DNA from: Plenodomus lindquistii
Taxonomy: Eukaryota > Ascomycota > Dothideomycetes > Pleosporales > Leptosphaeriaceae
Direction: 5' to 3'
Assembly: GCA_025504975.1 (NCBI GenBank)
Contig: JANUWI010000003.1
Coordinates: 1,860,001-1,924,000, forward strand
DNA: 64,000 bases
In this document: positions 1-11,422 of the stretch, piece after piece
Layout: every line of letters starts with the position of its first letter
Numbering within the stretch: the first letter of the stretch is position 1
The notes under the pieces: generated by a model
Seen by the model: the letters and a program-made list of their open reading frames with translations, nothing else
What the model was told of the DNA's origin: nothing
The model's database searches: none
Position numbers and translations under genes: made by a program

Positions 1-1656
1 TCCTTTACCATCCGAGCTCGTGTTGTCGTGCGAGCTTCCCGTGGCGCACGTGTTGGCGCAGGCGCTGCTGTCATAGCCGTCGCTGTCGCTGATGCGGCCG
101 CCGATACTATAATTCCGGTAGGATTTGAAATCTTTCGCACTGCCCTCAGTCGTGTCGGCTTCTTGTCTAAGATTTTGGGTGCCGGTTCGGGTTCCTGGAC
201 TGGCGCTGGCGCTGGCTGCATATTCTCCTTCAATTGTGGCAAAGGCTCTTCTCTCCGGGTAACCCGCGGTAAACGTCCCTTTGGTCGGTCGTTTCCAGTA
301 GTCTCAGCGAGAGCTGGGCCTTCAACGGACGATTCCTTCTCTTCTGAAATTTCGCTCAGTCCGCCAGGCGCCTGATGAGGCCATTGAACGCGTGCTGGGA
401 AGGGCACATAAACAACGTCTGGTGCAAAAGGTATGTTTGGTTGTTTGCCCGCTTCAATTTCCTTCTGACAATCGCGAGCCACAGTCTTGTTCCTTCTGCT
501 GCCATAGGCTCCAAAGTACTTGTTGCGTTCGTATTCGCCCACAGCCGAGGATTTGCACATCTGCCACCACTCCTCCGAGTATCCGCGCCTTTTTGTTGCA
601 GCGGTTGGTGCAAGGTTTTGTGGCCACTTGGGAATTCGCGAAGTGCAACCGCTGTCGAGCTGCAACGGAATGTACCCAAGTTTGAAGAAGTCGTGTGCGA
701 CTATCTGGTCGGGTGTGGGCCGTTCGTCCTCGTGTACTAGAAGCAACGATACTATATCGCGGAGGTCGTCTGTGATTTGGTTGGCGAACTTTGAAAGGTC
801 GGGCCAGCTGTATTCGCGGGCCTTGAGTTTCCGGTAGATGTCTTCGCGCTTTGCTGCATGGAACGGCGCCCTGCCGACAGCGAGTGTGTACCTGTAGCGT
901 GTGAGTGACCACCTCCATTTCCGTGTCAGACGTTGTCCTCACATCATGATTCCAATTGCCCATAAATCCACCTTTTCGTCGTGGCCTTTGCCAGTCTTCT
1001 CCAGAACTTCAGGCGCCAGATAGTTTGGAGTGCCGCACATGGTGGTTCGCCGGATCGCCCCATAGTCGCCCGGTGAGAGTAGCAGTGCGGCCAGGCCAAA
1101 ATCGCCGACCTTGACGTTCATGTTGTGGTCCAGGAAGAGGTTGCCCGTCTTCAGGTCGCGGTGGACAATGTTGCGTTGGTGGAGGTACTTGATAGCGCCG
1201 CATGTCTGGATCATGAAGCGACGGATCTCGGGCATGGTGAAGTATTTGCGCTTCTTGATGGCGTCGGCCAGCGAGCCGTTCTCGCATAGTTCGAGAACAA
1301 CATATGTGCTGGTTTCGAAGGAGAAGGCGCGGTAGAACTCGACAATGTTGGGATGGGCGAGCTTGGAGTGGATCTGCAGTTCCGTCACAAACTACGGCGC
1401 GTTAGCATCAAGACGGTGCATTGTCGGGCGCGGCGTGGTGCACCTTTTGCGCCAGTTTGGGGGGCTCCATGCGCGACTTGACAATCTTCAAAGCGACGGT
1501 GCTGCTGCCCAGGTGCTCGTGCCCCAGCAGCTTTGCGCGGTGGCAGATGGCGAAGCCGCCCTTGCCCAGCTGTTGGGGCTCTGTCTCATACTGCAAGCCC
1601 TCGGGGTCGCTGACCACGGCCGGCGGCGGTTCTGCGTGGATCGAGGGGGCAGACAT
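1..1656 (-). CDS. cdc5: Polo-like serine/threonine kinase (Cdc5/Plk1 type), 3' end outside window
   Basis: Mitotic polo kinase; in this family it drives mitotic entry, septation and exit. Exons read on the minus strand are 1656-1444, 1391-943 and 891 to beyond position 1, with introns of 52 and 51 bp (GTGCAC..TAG and GTGAGG..CAG). The joined frame shows a Gly loop GKGGFA at residues 31-36, the ALK lysine at K57, HRD at 148-150, DFG at 168-170 and APE at 197-199. The activation segment TTMCGTPNY puts T188 at the place of the Plk1 T-loop threonine. After the kinase domain there is a basic, proline-rich linker. The polo boxes that would prove the family must lie left of the window, so the assignment rests on the kinase domain, mainly the GxGGFA loop and the CGTPNYLAPEVL segment. 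The start is the first ATG before the kinase domain that gives a short leader. It is divergent from the OPA3-like gene. Confidence 0.88.
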
Positions 1657-2246
1657 TGGGCGGCGGCGGCGGCGGCGGGTGAGGTTGTCGCGAAGCGTGA
1701 GCGCTGGTGGTTCTCTATGTCGAGGCCAGGCCGGCGCGGGTGTTGACAAACACGGTACGCTAGGGCTGTTGCCAGGGACAAGGCCTGCACGTGCCCCACG
1801 CCCATGCAATCGGTCGGTCGCAAGTGGGATAGTCTGACCGTTGACGCACAACTTGCCCGTCGCAGTCTCGATTCCACAGTATGGGCGCGTGGACAGAAGT
1901 GAATTGTCTTATTGGAGTCGTGGTGCTTGATACACCGCTACTTGAACGCGGCGCGCGACTGTTGACATTCTGCTGAAACGGGCTAGCAGCAACTGACGTC
2001 GGTCCTGCAAAACCTCCGAGCTGTGGGCGAGCGCAAGGCAGCGCGGCAGCCTCGAATCAGCCCGCATCCAGCTCCCGGCCATGTCCACTCCTCTTGTGTC
2101 GCTTCTTGGAGCCGTCTGCAGCATCTTTAGCTAAACATGGTGGTGTGATCCCTGCCATGACCGCATTCTCGTTGTTCAATTGCCCATATTCTTTTCATTC
2201 TTGCATCACATTCGTGGAACAGCGGCGCCCTCTTGAGTAGCCAACC
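1657..2246. other. Divergent intergenic region between polo kinase and OPA3-like gene
   Basis: About 590 bp separating two divergently transcribed start codons, so it should hold both promoters. Open frames here are short and overlap on both strands without recognisable protein features. I see no RNA gene or repeat. Confidence 0.6.
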
Positions 2247-3043
2247 ATGTCTCTCACTCTCAAAGTCACCTCGCTGTTCGTGCGGACTCTGGCAAAGCCC
2301 ATGGCAGTATGTGACCCCGCTTGAACGATCCTGTATGACTGCTCATCTGCAAGTAGAACACCATCAAACGCAATGCCCACGAACACGAGCGCTTCCGCAA
2401 AATATGCGTCTCATTCGCTCAAGGCCTGCATCGCATTGACATGCGCATGCGCCTCGGTCTCCTCCAGGACCCTGCTGTCATAGATCGCCAGATCAAAAAG
2501 GAGGCTGCCCTGATGGAAGCCGCCCGGAAGAAGGCTGCTGCGCCGACTGTCATGACCGAGGAGGAGATGAAAGCTGACGAGGCGCTTTCGGACAAGGAGC
2601 GGGAAGCAATCAAGAAGAAGGCCGAAGAAAGGATCAAGCCGCGCATTCGACCACTATCGGAACAAAAGGCAATCGACATGGGTGCAAACTTTGCTGCCGA
2701 AACCTTCATCTTCATGGTGGGAATTGGTGTCATCCTGTTCGAGAATTGGCGACAGAGGAGAAAGGCGCGGAACGCAAGAGACGATATACGAGAGGACTTG
2801 GAGGAACTACAACAAGAGTTGAAGTCTGTAAAGGCTGAGCTCGAGGAGTGGAAAGCAAAGCACCCTGAGCCTGCGCCGTCAAAGCTGCTGGGCTTCTTCA
2901 AGGGCAGCGGCAAGACTGAGGACAAGACCACTGGAACAGCCAAGGAACACACGTCCACAAAATCTTCGACGGCGCAAGAGCAGCATCAAGTGCCTACGCT
3001 ACAACCATCATCGGAACCCCCGTCAGAAGTTCAAGCAACATGA
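2247..3043 (+). CDS. OPA3-like mitochondrial protein
   Basis: Member of the optic atrophy 3 family, mitochondrial membrane proteins linked to mitochondrial shape and lipid metabolism. Exons are 2247-2306 and 2357-3043; the 50 bp intron (GTATGT..TAG) joins PMA to NTIKRNAHEHERFR, a block typical of OPA3 N-termini. The product is 248 residues. The hydrophobic N-terminus (residues 1-20) can serve as a mitochondrial signal. A hydrophobic segment lies at about 130-148, followed by a strongly charged coiled coil at about 158-190 and a low-complexity Thr/Ser/Gln-rich tail. The order of N-terminal signal, helix, hydrophobic segment and coiled coil matches the family. The start ATG is the first in the exon and gives a compact leader. 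Confidence 0.85.
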
Positions 3044-3644
3044 CTACTATGAGTCTGGTCGTTCTTGTCCACCCCCGCCGTCTATTCGTCACGGCGCAGT
3101 TCAAATGGATCACATTCAGCTTGATCTCACTTCTTGTATAGATTCTCCTCTCATGATACCCATTCAGAGCATAACTTTGACTCCTTTAGCCACGCGAATC
3201 GTGAGCTTGTACATATAAATCAGTTGAAGTGACGGACTTTCTATCAAGATGAAAAGCCAGCTTCAGCATTGCAAATTATAACCTCAGTTTCACAGGCTTT
3301 CAGGTCATGTTATTTTGGGTGAAACTTGCCAGCGTGGTCGTGCTTTCCGAATGCGTGCCTTCCTCGGTTGCGTCACACCTACATCTATGTGAGCTTCACA
3401 TCTCACCCCCGCCTCGCAAATTCACTCACCTCCCAGGGAGCAGCTCCATCTCCCTAAATGTAATTGGTGATCTAGCGATTCTGCCCACGGAATCCCAGCT
3501 AATTCGCTGGTAAGTCATGCACTCCTACCAGAACCTCTCGTACACATTTGTCAATGCTCTGCACTAACATGATCGGACAGAGACTCCCTCGATCATTTAT
3601 GGTCAATTCGCCTTCCGTGTTTAGAAACGATAGACAGGTCTCCA
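3044..3644. other. 3' region of OPA3-like gene and leader of next gene
   Basis: Contains no supported coding frame. A good donor (GTAAGT at 3510-3515) and acceptor (branch-like CTAAC then CAG ending 3580) outline a 71 bp intron. Joining it puts a TGA in the upstream open frame, so if used it would be a 5'UTR intron of the gene starting at 3645. Confidence 0.35.
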
Positions 3645-4154
3645 ATGGGTCTCCCACTCAACCACCACAAGATGCAGTCCGGCACGATCAACGAGAATCG
3701 GTCCACATTGTACGTTGATCCTTGCATCACCAAGGAACATCCTCGTATCTCTTCTCTGATCTCCCAACTCGATGGCCCTCACGAGCAGCACCGTAACCCA
3801 ATAGGTAGCAGAAGCAATATTCCACCCCTCGCCGCTGGCCATCACCACTCAGGTCGGCATCCACCCCAACAGCCCACTAGTACGGAGATCCCACTCAAGC
3901 AACAACAATCTCGTCCCATGCAGAACGCAGTTAGTGATCTACTACCATATTGCACGATGGGTCCACCTCTCAATGAAGCTCAGGTCATCGCGCTCAGCGA
4001 TGCAGCAGGCAGTCTAAGAGAGCTCGTCCTGCTCTCTCTGGGCGCCTTCGCCGGAGATCCAAGCTGCGTGAGAAGACTCGAAGGTGCAGTGGGTAGACAA
4101 GCTGCAGGAAATATCGCAGAGTTTTTCATGGACGAGTGGGAAATAGACGGCTGA
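3645..4154 (+). CDS. Hypothetical protein, 169 aa
   Basis: I do not recognise the family. A single open frame of 169 residues: the first ~100 are polar, rich in His, Pro and Gln and probably disordered. The last ~60 look folded, with alternating hydrophobic positions (segments LNEAQVIALSDAAGSLREL and GRQAAGNIAEFFMDEWE), ending in an acidic tail. The helical, Ala/Leu-rich C-terminus reads like a small adaptor domain, but no function can be claimed. An apparent intron at 3510-3580 just upstream supports a transcribed unit. The start is the first in-frame ATG after that acceptor. It is convergent with the DUF3712 gene. Confidence 0.5.
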   Translation: MGLPLNHHKMQSGTINENRSTLYVDPCITKEHPRISSLISQLDGPHEQHRNPIGSRSNIPPLAAGHHHSGRHPPQQPTSTEIPLKQQQSRPMQNAVSDLLPYCTMGPPLNEAQVIALSDAAGSLRELVLLSLGAFAGDPSCVRRLEGAVGRQAAGNIAEFFMDEWEIDG

Positions 4155-4915
4155 TCATTTCACCACTACTAAAACACACAATACAATGCCCATCGTTTCG
4201 TCATGGAGGGCTAGGGGAATCGGGAATTACTGTGTACGTTCAAATGTCATGCAGAGTGTTATAGCTGACGTTTTATCGGGAGCATAATAACATCCGTCTT
4301 CCGCTACTCTTACTCTACTCCCGCCCACGCGCCATACAATCTACAACACTTCACATGTTTTCGGCAACCTCGACTAGACGGCATATTTGAATCCTTGCAC
4401 GCAATTACGGATTTTAGACTTTCGGAGCACATATACCAAAGGTGGAAAAGCTCAAGTGTGATCATCGTGGAGCAGAAAGAAGCGTGGCGGGGTTGTGATC
4501 TGGGGAAGCCGAGGACTTGTGGTTGACGCATGTGCATGTGAAAATCCGGGACGGGGGGGTTTTTTTTGCGGGGGGAGAAAACACACGTCATACCCGTCTA
4601 CGCAGAATATTGTTATGCGCAGAATGATAAGGACTAGTAATTCAAAACAGTGGATAGACGTTGTCAAGGTAAATCATTTATAGTATGTGGTGACTGTCGA
4701 AATAGCCGCCTTTGGTTCCTGGTGTAACTACATGTCCATGTCAGACATGTATGTCCTCTACACTCTTTGAAATAACCATTAAACCACAAACCTCATTTCG
4801 CCACCCTACTTCCCCTAGATTCGATTTCGATGTCGATGTCGTAAATGCATCATCTTCGTTCCCCTTCCCCCTCTCCCACTCACCAAGTTGCCAAACCCCC
4901 CCCCCCCCCCCCCCT
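4155..4915. other. Convergent intergenic region with homopolymer runs
   Basis: About 760 bp between converging genes. It holds G7T8 and G6 runs near 4553-4575 and a 19-base C run at 4896-4914 lying one base beyond the stop codon of the next minus-strand gene. No gene is supported. Confidence 0.5.
4896..4914. repeat. Poly-C homopolymer, 19 bases
   Basis: Uninterrupted C19 on the plus strand (G19 in the transcript sense of the flanking minus-strand gene), immediately 3' of its TGA. Likely length-variable and error-prone in sequencing. Confidence 0.9.
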
Positions 4916-6100
4916 TCACGCCTCCCCCGTAACTTTAATCCCAATCGCAGCCAACGCCGGCTTAACATCCAAATCCAACAATATCGTATTACTCTTGATA
5001 GCCTCCTCATAATACCCCAAGCTTACCCCACCAGCCCCCACACTACTATTCCCCACAATCTGCAACGGCAACACAGCATCTTTATACGTACTCTGCACCA
5101 GCCCGAGAATAGCAAGCTGGTCGACGCGACTCTGCATGGGCAGCGTGTTTGCGCCAGGCCGCAGGATGAGATTGGGGATGAGGGAGTAGCCGATTTGTTT
5201 TCCGTCGACGGCGAGGTTCATGGTTACGTTGCCGAGGTCGAGGGTCATGACTGAGGGGTTGGGAATGGAGACGGTGCCGATGAGGTTGGAGCCGTCGGGG
5301 AGGATTTGGTCGCGGCCCGAGAGGATGCGGACGTTTGTTATGTTTAGGCCGGCGAGTTTGTTGAGGCCTGTTGGTGGGTAGGGTGTTAGGGTTTGGGTTT
5401 TGGGATTGAGGGGGGATGGGGGAGAGATTGTTTGGTACCTTTCATGGTGATGACTTTGTTGTAGTTTACGGACATTTTGGGTAGGCCGGAGAGCTTAAGT
5501 TTCGTCTTGCCGTCCATGTGCACTTCGAAGGTGTCGGAGGCGAGCGCGGTCATGGCGTATTGGGTGAAGCGCTCGTTGGAGGGGAATTTGAGGTCCTGGT
5601 CGATGGTGATGTACGTCTCCTTTTCTGACTTGGCTTCGGGGACATCAACGTAGAGGAACGGTTCCTGGCCCTTGAGCGAAAGCCCGGCGCGGAATGACTC
5701 AATGGTAGGATGGAAGTTGCTGTCACTTCGGACGACATTGTCGATCTTGAGATGAATGCCATCGGCTGAAGGGTTGGTGACTTCTTGCGATGTTACTTCT
5801 AAAGTTGAGTCGTCGAGCTCGGATTGTGCTATATTCGGGATGCCCACATAGATGATGGGTAATACAATGATCAGCACAATGATAGCGAAAACGAGAAAGT
5901 CTGAGAAGCGTTAGCAAGTATGTACCTGCTCGTGACGCAGGCAACTAACCACACCACCAGAACTTTCTACAGTGGTTCTTCATGCGACCCTTTGCGCCAG
6001 GCTGAGGACCCGGGGGGTAAAGGGTGTTCAAGACACCACGCTTCTTTGGGGGAGGAGCATATGTCATCTCTTGATGCGAGGGCCCCTCTTTTCCATCCAT
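4916..6100 (-). CDS. DUF3712-type integral membrane protein
   Basis: Fungal membrane protein with a single N-terminal anchor and a lumenal or extracytoplasmic domain of the DUF3712 type (related in fold to LEA-like beta-sandwiches); precise role unknown. Exons are 6100-5950, 5900-5439 and 5367-4916, with introns of 49 bp (GTTAGT..CAG) and 71 bp (GTACCA..CAG). The product is 354 residues. The N-terminus is short, basic and proline-containing. A strong transmembrane helix lies at about 52-72 (LVFAIIVLIIVLPIIYV), followed by about 280 residues without further helices. These are rich in beta-type patterns with repeated 'NPS..LGNVTMNL' style segments as seen in this family. Start: first of two nearby ATGs, in frame with the anchor exon. 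Confidence 0.78.
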
Positions 6101-7653
6101 CTTGTGTGTGTGTGTGTGCGGTCGTTTAGTGCCTAGGAATGATGTGTGTTCACAATGGTAAAACCGTTAACAAAGTCAACGTAACGCGAACGTAGCCGTG
6201 AACCGTCCAGCAGATCGAAAGAATATAAGTCAGATACCTTCCTAACAGAGATCCCTCGGAAGGTTGAGAGAAGTGGAGATATGCGGGGAAGCAACTTTAT
6301 GGTGATCAACGGTCTCCAGAACTTGGAAGGAGGAGGAGGGCACATGCACGCTGAAATGGGCAACCTTTGCACACCAACTTCCAAAGAGCGCTTCGCCGAT
6401 GAAAGTGGGTATGTTGTATGCCGAATCGGGCAAGATTAGTGACAGGCCCAGCGCTGTCGACGAAGCGAAGGGTCGTCTGGGAGAAAACAGGAGAGTACCA
6501 TAGCCATATGTGGCTTCACTCCGAAATAATTGCCACCTGTCCGGGATAGATCATAATGCCGACGCAAATTGGCCACGATCACACTGGGGAATCGTTGGGC
6601 ACATGCTTCACGGGGTGTATTCGCAATAGCAGAAATAGTGTCTGTATGGCATCCGCGTGATGTGAGTGGCAGCGGGACGGTGGCCATTGTTTCCCGCTAT
6701 GCTTAGCTCTTTCTTTCGGCAACAGCGGCGAGAATGAGAGGTGCGAGAGTTGATAGGATCATTCGGACATGAATTGATGAGAGACATGGGTTGACTGAAT
6801 GGCCAGGGGACGTTACCCCAGAGGGAACGGCAGACGCTGGCCTGTTCTCGGTTAGCGTTGGGGATCGACCTTGCCGCTGGGACCAATACAGCCGGATGAC
6901 TACCTCTTTAGGGGTGGACGCATTAAATTCTGCGAACGTGCCTGTCCATAGAGCAAGATCACCGATAGATTTTCTAGCTCGTGTTGGGATCATCAGCTTT
7001 CACATGCACGCAACAATTATGGTGCATACGATCGATTCCTGGCGGTGTACAACGCTGGATAGAACAGGCTGAAGGATCATAACGCCACGCTTGCACAGTC
7101 AATCAACTACATGCGACCCCGATCCTACGTGAAGTAGTGTTTGAACCAGAGAAATTTGATCTGGCTCACGCCGGGCCCTGACTTGCCGAGAGATGGAATA
7201 CGACACGTACCCTGTCGCTACATCCTTGTGTTGACAGATTTGGAATCATGTTTGGGTAGCGGCTGCGCAAATCTAAGCCTTCTAAGGTCTCGGGACGGTA
7301 TGTCCCTCAGCGTTTTGAGGCTCAATCCTTTGGTGACATTGGCAATGCGGAAGAGCAAATTAGGCTGGATCGGCGGGCCGCGCCATGATCTCTTGTGGGT
7401 AAGAGACTCGAGCTCCCAGAAGCGACGAGTCCAAGATGAGCATTTCACAGACGACTCGCGTTAGCGAAAGCGTTGGTGACGAAGGTCGTTGAAAGAAGAG
7501 TCTTGGTGGTCAGCACAGATCGTTGGCCCTGACAGCGCCAAGCGATGCGATGTGGGCCGTCGCATACACATGCGATTTTGGGAGTCGCAATTACTGATAA
7601 TCTGCCATGACCACACTCAACAACCACCTGCAACAATCACCACTGGCCAGAAT
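6101..7653. other. Long divergent intergenic region, no gene supported
   Basis: About 1.55 kb between two divergent genes. It begins with a short TG repeat (about 6104-6119). Several frames of 60-107 codons exist on both strands, but they overlap each other, lack paired splice sites and show no protein features I recognise. Confidence 0.45.
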
Positions 7654-8631
7654 ATGGCGCAATCAGACGATGATGATGACTATATGAACATGGTGTTCGA
7701 GGATGCGCCAAAAGGTCCAAAGTATGAGACCTCACTGCAGCGCGCCGCGCGCAAGCGCAAAGAGGTGCGACTGTCTTCTTTTAGTGGGTGCACAACGAGC
7801 TAACATGCATCCCAGGGTGAAGCAAAAGCGCGACAGAAGACCAAGGCCGAGCGCGAGGCAGAGGCCGAGGCAGCTCGAGAGGCAGCGCTTGCCACTGCCC
7901 TGCCCGAGACCAACAAGGGATTCAAGATGATGGCTAAATTTGGCTTCAAGCAGGGCGACGCACTGGGCAAATCCGAAGACGCACGCAAAGACCCGATTCG
8001 AGTCAACGTAAAGGACGATAGAGGAGGGATAGGCCTGGAAACGGAGAAGAAGCGCAAGTTTAGAGAACAGTTTGAAGAAGCCGAACGATTGGTCAAGCGC
8101 TCGAAAGAAGAGGAAGGCGACTACCTGGAAATGCGACGCCAAGAACAAAAGGAGAAGAAGTTGGAAAGAGATCTGGACAGTGCTCAAAGAACCGCCGAAC
8201 GATTGGCTGATAAGGAAGCAGAGGAGAAGGGCACTCCAGAGCCTGATGAGAAGCCACTCAAGGATATCAATGTCCTCTGGCGTGCCCGTGCTCGACGGCG
8301 AGTGGAGCGCAAATATGAGAAGCAACAGCGTCGTGAACTAGAGAACAGTTTATCGTCTCGACTACCGACACTAGCAGCTGAAGATGAAGACGACGACTCC
8401 AAGGTTGCACAAGGCAAAGATCTGACTCCGTTCTACACAACCCTGGAACATGATCTCGAAGACGAGGACGCGGAGCTTGCAGATTTCGAGGCGTTGCCAG
8501 TTACAGAGCGTCTGCAGAAAGTGCTCGTGCATCTTCGCAAGAACTACAGATATTGCCTGTATTGTGGCTACGAGTATCCTGATGCCGAGATGGAAGGCTG
8601 TCCTGGAGTGACTGAAGAGGACCATGACTGA
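7654..8631 (+). CDS. G-patch and DUF4187 domain protein (GPATCH11-like)
   Basis: Nuclear protein related to human GPATCH11; G-patch proteins commonly bind RNA and activate DEAH helicases, so a role in RNA processing is inferred. Exons are 7654-7764 and 7816-8631; the 51 bp intron has donor GTGCGA, branch-like GCTAAC and acceptor CAG. The product is 308 residues. After an acidic start (run of Asp) come a charged Ala/Glu/Arg helix, the G-patch at about 70-115 (MMAKFGFKQGDALGK..GGIGLE), then a long coiled coil. The C-terminal DUF4187 ends in a cysteine module: C284-x2-C287 and C299. The family order G-patch then DUF4187 is intact. The chosen ATG precedes the acidic N-terminus typical of the family. 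Confidence 0.88.
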
Positions 8632-9202
8632 ATGCAGCCACTGCGCTGAATCTTAATCATGGCGAGAGCTCTCAGAGCCCGTTTCTATCCAAAGTCCAAC
8701 CTCGAAGAAACACAATGTGCAAGGCCAGACGATTGAAGCATTGTTCGTCAAGCATCTTGTCGAACACAAGACTCTATGTAGGTCATCTTGACTCATGATC
8801 GCAGAATAGGCACTGTAGCTAGTGGAGTGCTCTATCAAGTCCTCATGATGCCTCTCACTTTTCTTGCGCCTGGAAAGTTCCCGTCAGTCCGTTGACTGCG
8901 TTCGACCTAGAATGACAAGCCTGAGGTGAGTCGGTCAGGACGCGGAGGGGCATACAGGGCACATGGAAATGATTTGTAGAAGCAACTATACATGAGTTCT
9001 CAAATTCCACAGCCACAGAACGAGACAAAATAAATCGAATCATTGAAATTGCCGAGAATCTTTGGACTGTGAGAGTGAACTAACGCTTGGACCCCTTTCG
9101 TAAAGTCCCGTGCTCACGCGCCGCCGTCGCGCCTCACCTGCATCCCCTAGACTTCATCAACTATCTTTCGAAAAGGACACACACAGCCTCAGCCATAACA
9201 AG
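8632..9202. other. Intergenic region between GPATCH11-like gene and ORC3
   Basis: About 570 bp holding the 3' end of one gene and the promoter of the next on the same strand. No coding frame, RNA gene or repeat is evident. Confidence 0.5.
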
Positions 9203-11353
9203 ATGGAGCATCAACGCTGCTATGTGTATGAGCCCTCGCAGCCAGAGGAGCGTCCGGCAAAGCGACAACGTAAAAGTACTTACGACCCACACGCCCAATT
9301 GCCCGAACGACTTGCAGTTTATCGTGAATTGAGGAGTCAACAAGAACAACGTATACAGGTAACGGATGGTGTCTAAATTATCAAATTAAAGCTGACGCGC
9401 GTAGGAAACGCTAGAAGGGGCAGACAGTGCGACCCAAGAAAATATTGTAAACTTCATTACCAGATCGTCCGGCTGTCCAGATGAACCAAAGGTCGCGATA
9501 CCCACCGCGCTAGTAATCGCAGGTCCCAGTATCGCATCCCATGGACCTTTCTTTGAACGTTTGGGCCGGAAAATAAAAGAAGACGCAGATAGTACCTATG
9601 TCTTACTAACGTCTAGCGAATGCCCAAACCTCAAGGCACTGCTCAAGACACTCATCAAGAAAGTCACATCGCGCATTGAAGATGAGGATGAAGATGATTT
9701 GGACCGGCCTACGACATCTTCTCGGAATGGACCAAAGCTTCTTAATTATGATCTTGGGCACGTCAAGGAATGGTTGAAGAAGAGTCGAGTGTCGAGCATT
9801 GTCGTTGCCATCCAGGATAGCGAAGCTTTTGACGCTGGGCTCCTCGCTGACATGGTTGACCTTTTCCAGTAAGTCTTGAATTTATGCACGGAGACACAAC
9901 GCTGACGTCTTCAGTTCATGGCTGGATCGCATACCCTTCATTTTGTTATTCGGCATAGCTACGTCGGCAGAGAGCTTCGAGGAACGATTATCAGGCAACT
10001 CACTACGCTACCTTGAGGGCGAGAAGTTTGATGTCATCCAATCCGACGACATCATTGAGAAGCTGTTCCGTGCGACCGTTGCCAACACCGATGCTCAATT
10101 GTGCATTGGGCCGACGCTGTGTCGACGAATGTTGGACAGGCAAAAAGATCATGTGCAGAACACACAAGACTTTTGTGATGGACTCAAGTACGCGTACATG
10201 TCGCACTTTTATGCCAGCTATCCAAGTATATTCTTGAAGAAAGGTGTTACATTCGAGGAGCTGTCATCAGAGGCTTTTGAAGCTATTCGCAACTTGCCTT
10301 CATTTCGGAGGCATGTGGAATCTGCACTGGAGTGTGGTGAAGGACAACGCGCACGACAATTACTAGAGTCTGATGAGTATCTTTTCGATCAGATTGTACT
10401 GCACATCAGCGCCGGCCAAAAGGCTCAGTCAACGCTCAGTCACGGAGCACATGTTCTTGCCAATATACGCGAAGCCCTTCAGATGTCGCCAAAGGCCCGG
10501 CTGTCAACCGTATGGACGCGTGCCGCAGCAGGAGAGCTCATTGGCTCCCCTATGCTGCGTGAGACCATGTTATCGATCAAGAAGGTCTCGTCTGACAAGT
10601 TGATCGAATTGCTCGCTTCTCTAGAGGAATTGGTTGGAGAATACTTCCCCATCGACTTACAGTCTTTTAAAAAAGAACTCGGGACCCTCGTAGAGAACAA
10701 CGACACGAATGCGCCACTTCGAACACAGCACGATGTGCGAAACGATAGCGTCAGGACGACTGTTGTTGCGCAAAAGGTGCTACTCAGCAAGCACAAGGCA
10801 GCGCTCTCTGAGCAGGACAAAGCATACTCTGACCTGGTCGGGCGATTCCACGATGAACTTGACCGATACTTCACCCAATCATTCATCGATCCACGAACGC
10901 TATTCCTGTCGGAGATTCTCACTTACGATTTAAAGTCACCACACACCGAAGTCTTTCAGCCGAAGCCTCGCTTCGCCATTGAGCGTGCGCTTGCTTCTCC
11001 GCACGACTACTTGGGCTGTGAGTGCTGCACCGGTGTTGACGGGAATGCAGCAGCTCTGTCTGCTACTCAGCCTGCGACAGCCATTGTCTATCAAATGTAC
11101 CTAGAGTCTGGTACACTGATGAATGTGACCGATCTATGGTCAGCGTTCAACGCAATTGTCGGTGATGACGAAGAGGAGAACCAGCCCAAGACAATGTAAG
11201 TACCGGTTTCCATGACAATGTTTATATTCAGAGCTAACGTATCACAGGGCCCTCTTCCAGCGAGCATTAGCTGAGCTCAAGCATCTGGGCATGGTCAAAC
11301 CCAGTCGAAAGAAGACCGACCACATCACCAAGACCATGTGGAAGGGTCTATAG
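9203..11353 (+). CDS. orc3: Origin recognition complex subunit 3
   Basis: ORC3 subunit of the origin recognition complex, which loads MCM helicase at replication origins in the nucleus. Exons are 9203-9358, 9405-9868, 9915-11195 and 11248-11353, with introns of 46, 46 and 52 bp. The product is 668 residues, close to the usual ORC3 length. The AAA-like N-terminal part contains the diagnostic stretch HSWLDRIPFILLFGIATS across the third exon junction. The C-terminus resembles the ORC3 winged helix, with ATAIVYQMYLESGTLMNVTDLW and a final LKHLGMVKPSRKKTDHITK. As expected for ORC3, no intact Walker A is seen. The first exon is short, charged and carries a basic PAKRQRK stretch that may be a nuclear signal. 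Confidence 0.9.
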
Positions 11354-11422
11354 ATTTCCGAATCGCACAAGATCTGTTATACATATAAATACCCCACGCC
11401 TACGCGCCTCATTTCACACATC

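Noticed and set aside
6436..7464. Several 60-107 codon frames in the DUF3712/G-patch gap
   Set aside because: They overlap on opposite strands, lack splice-linked partners and show no domain; treated as non-coding promoter space.
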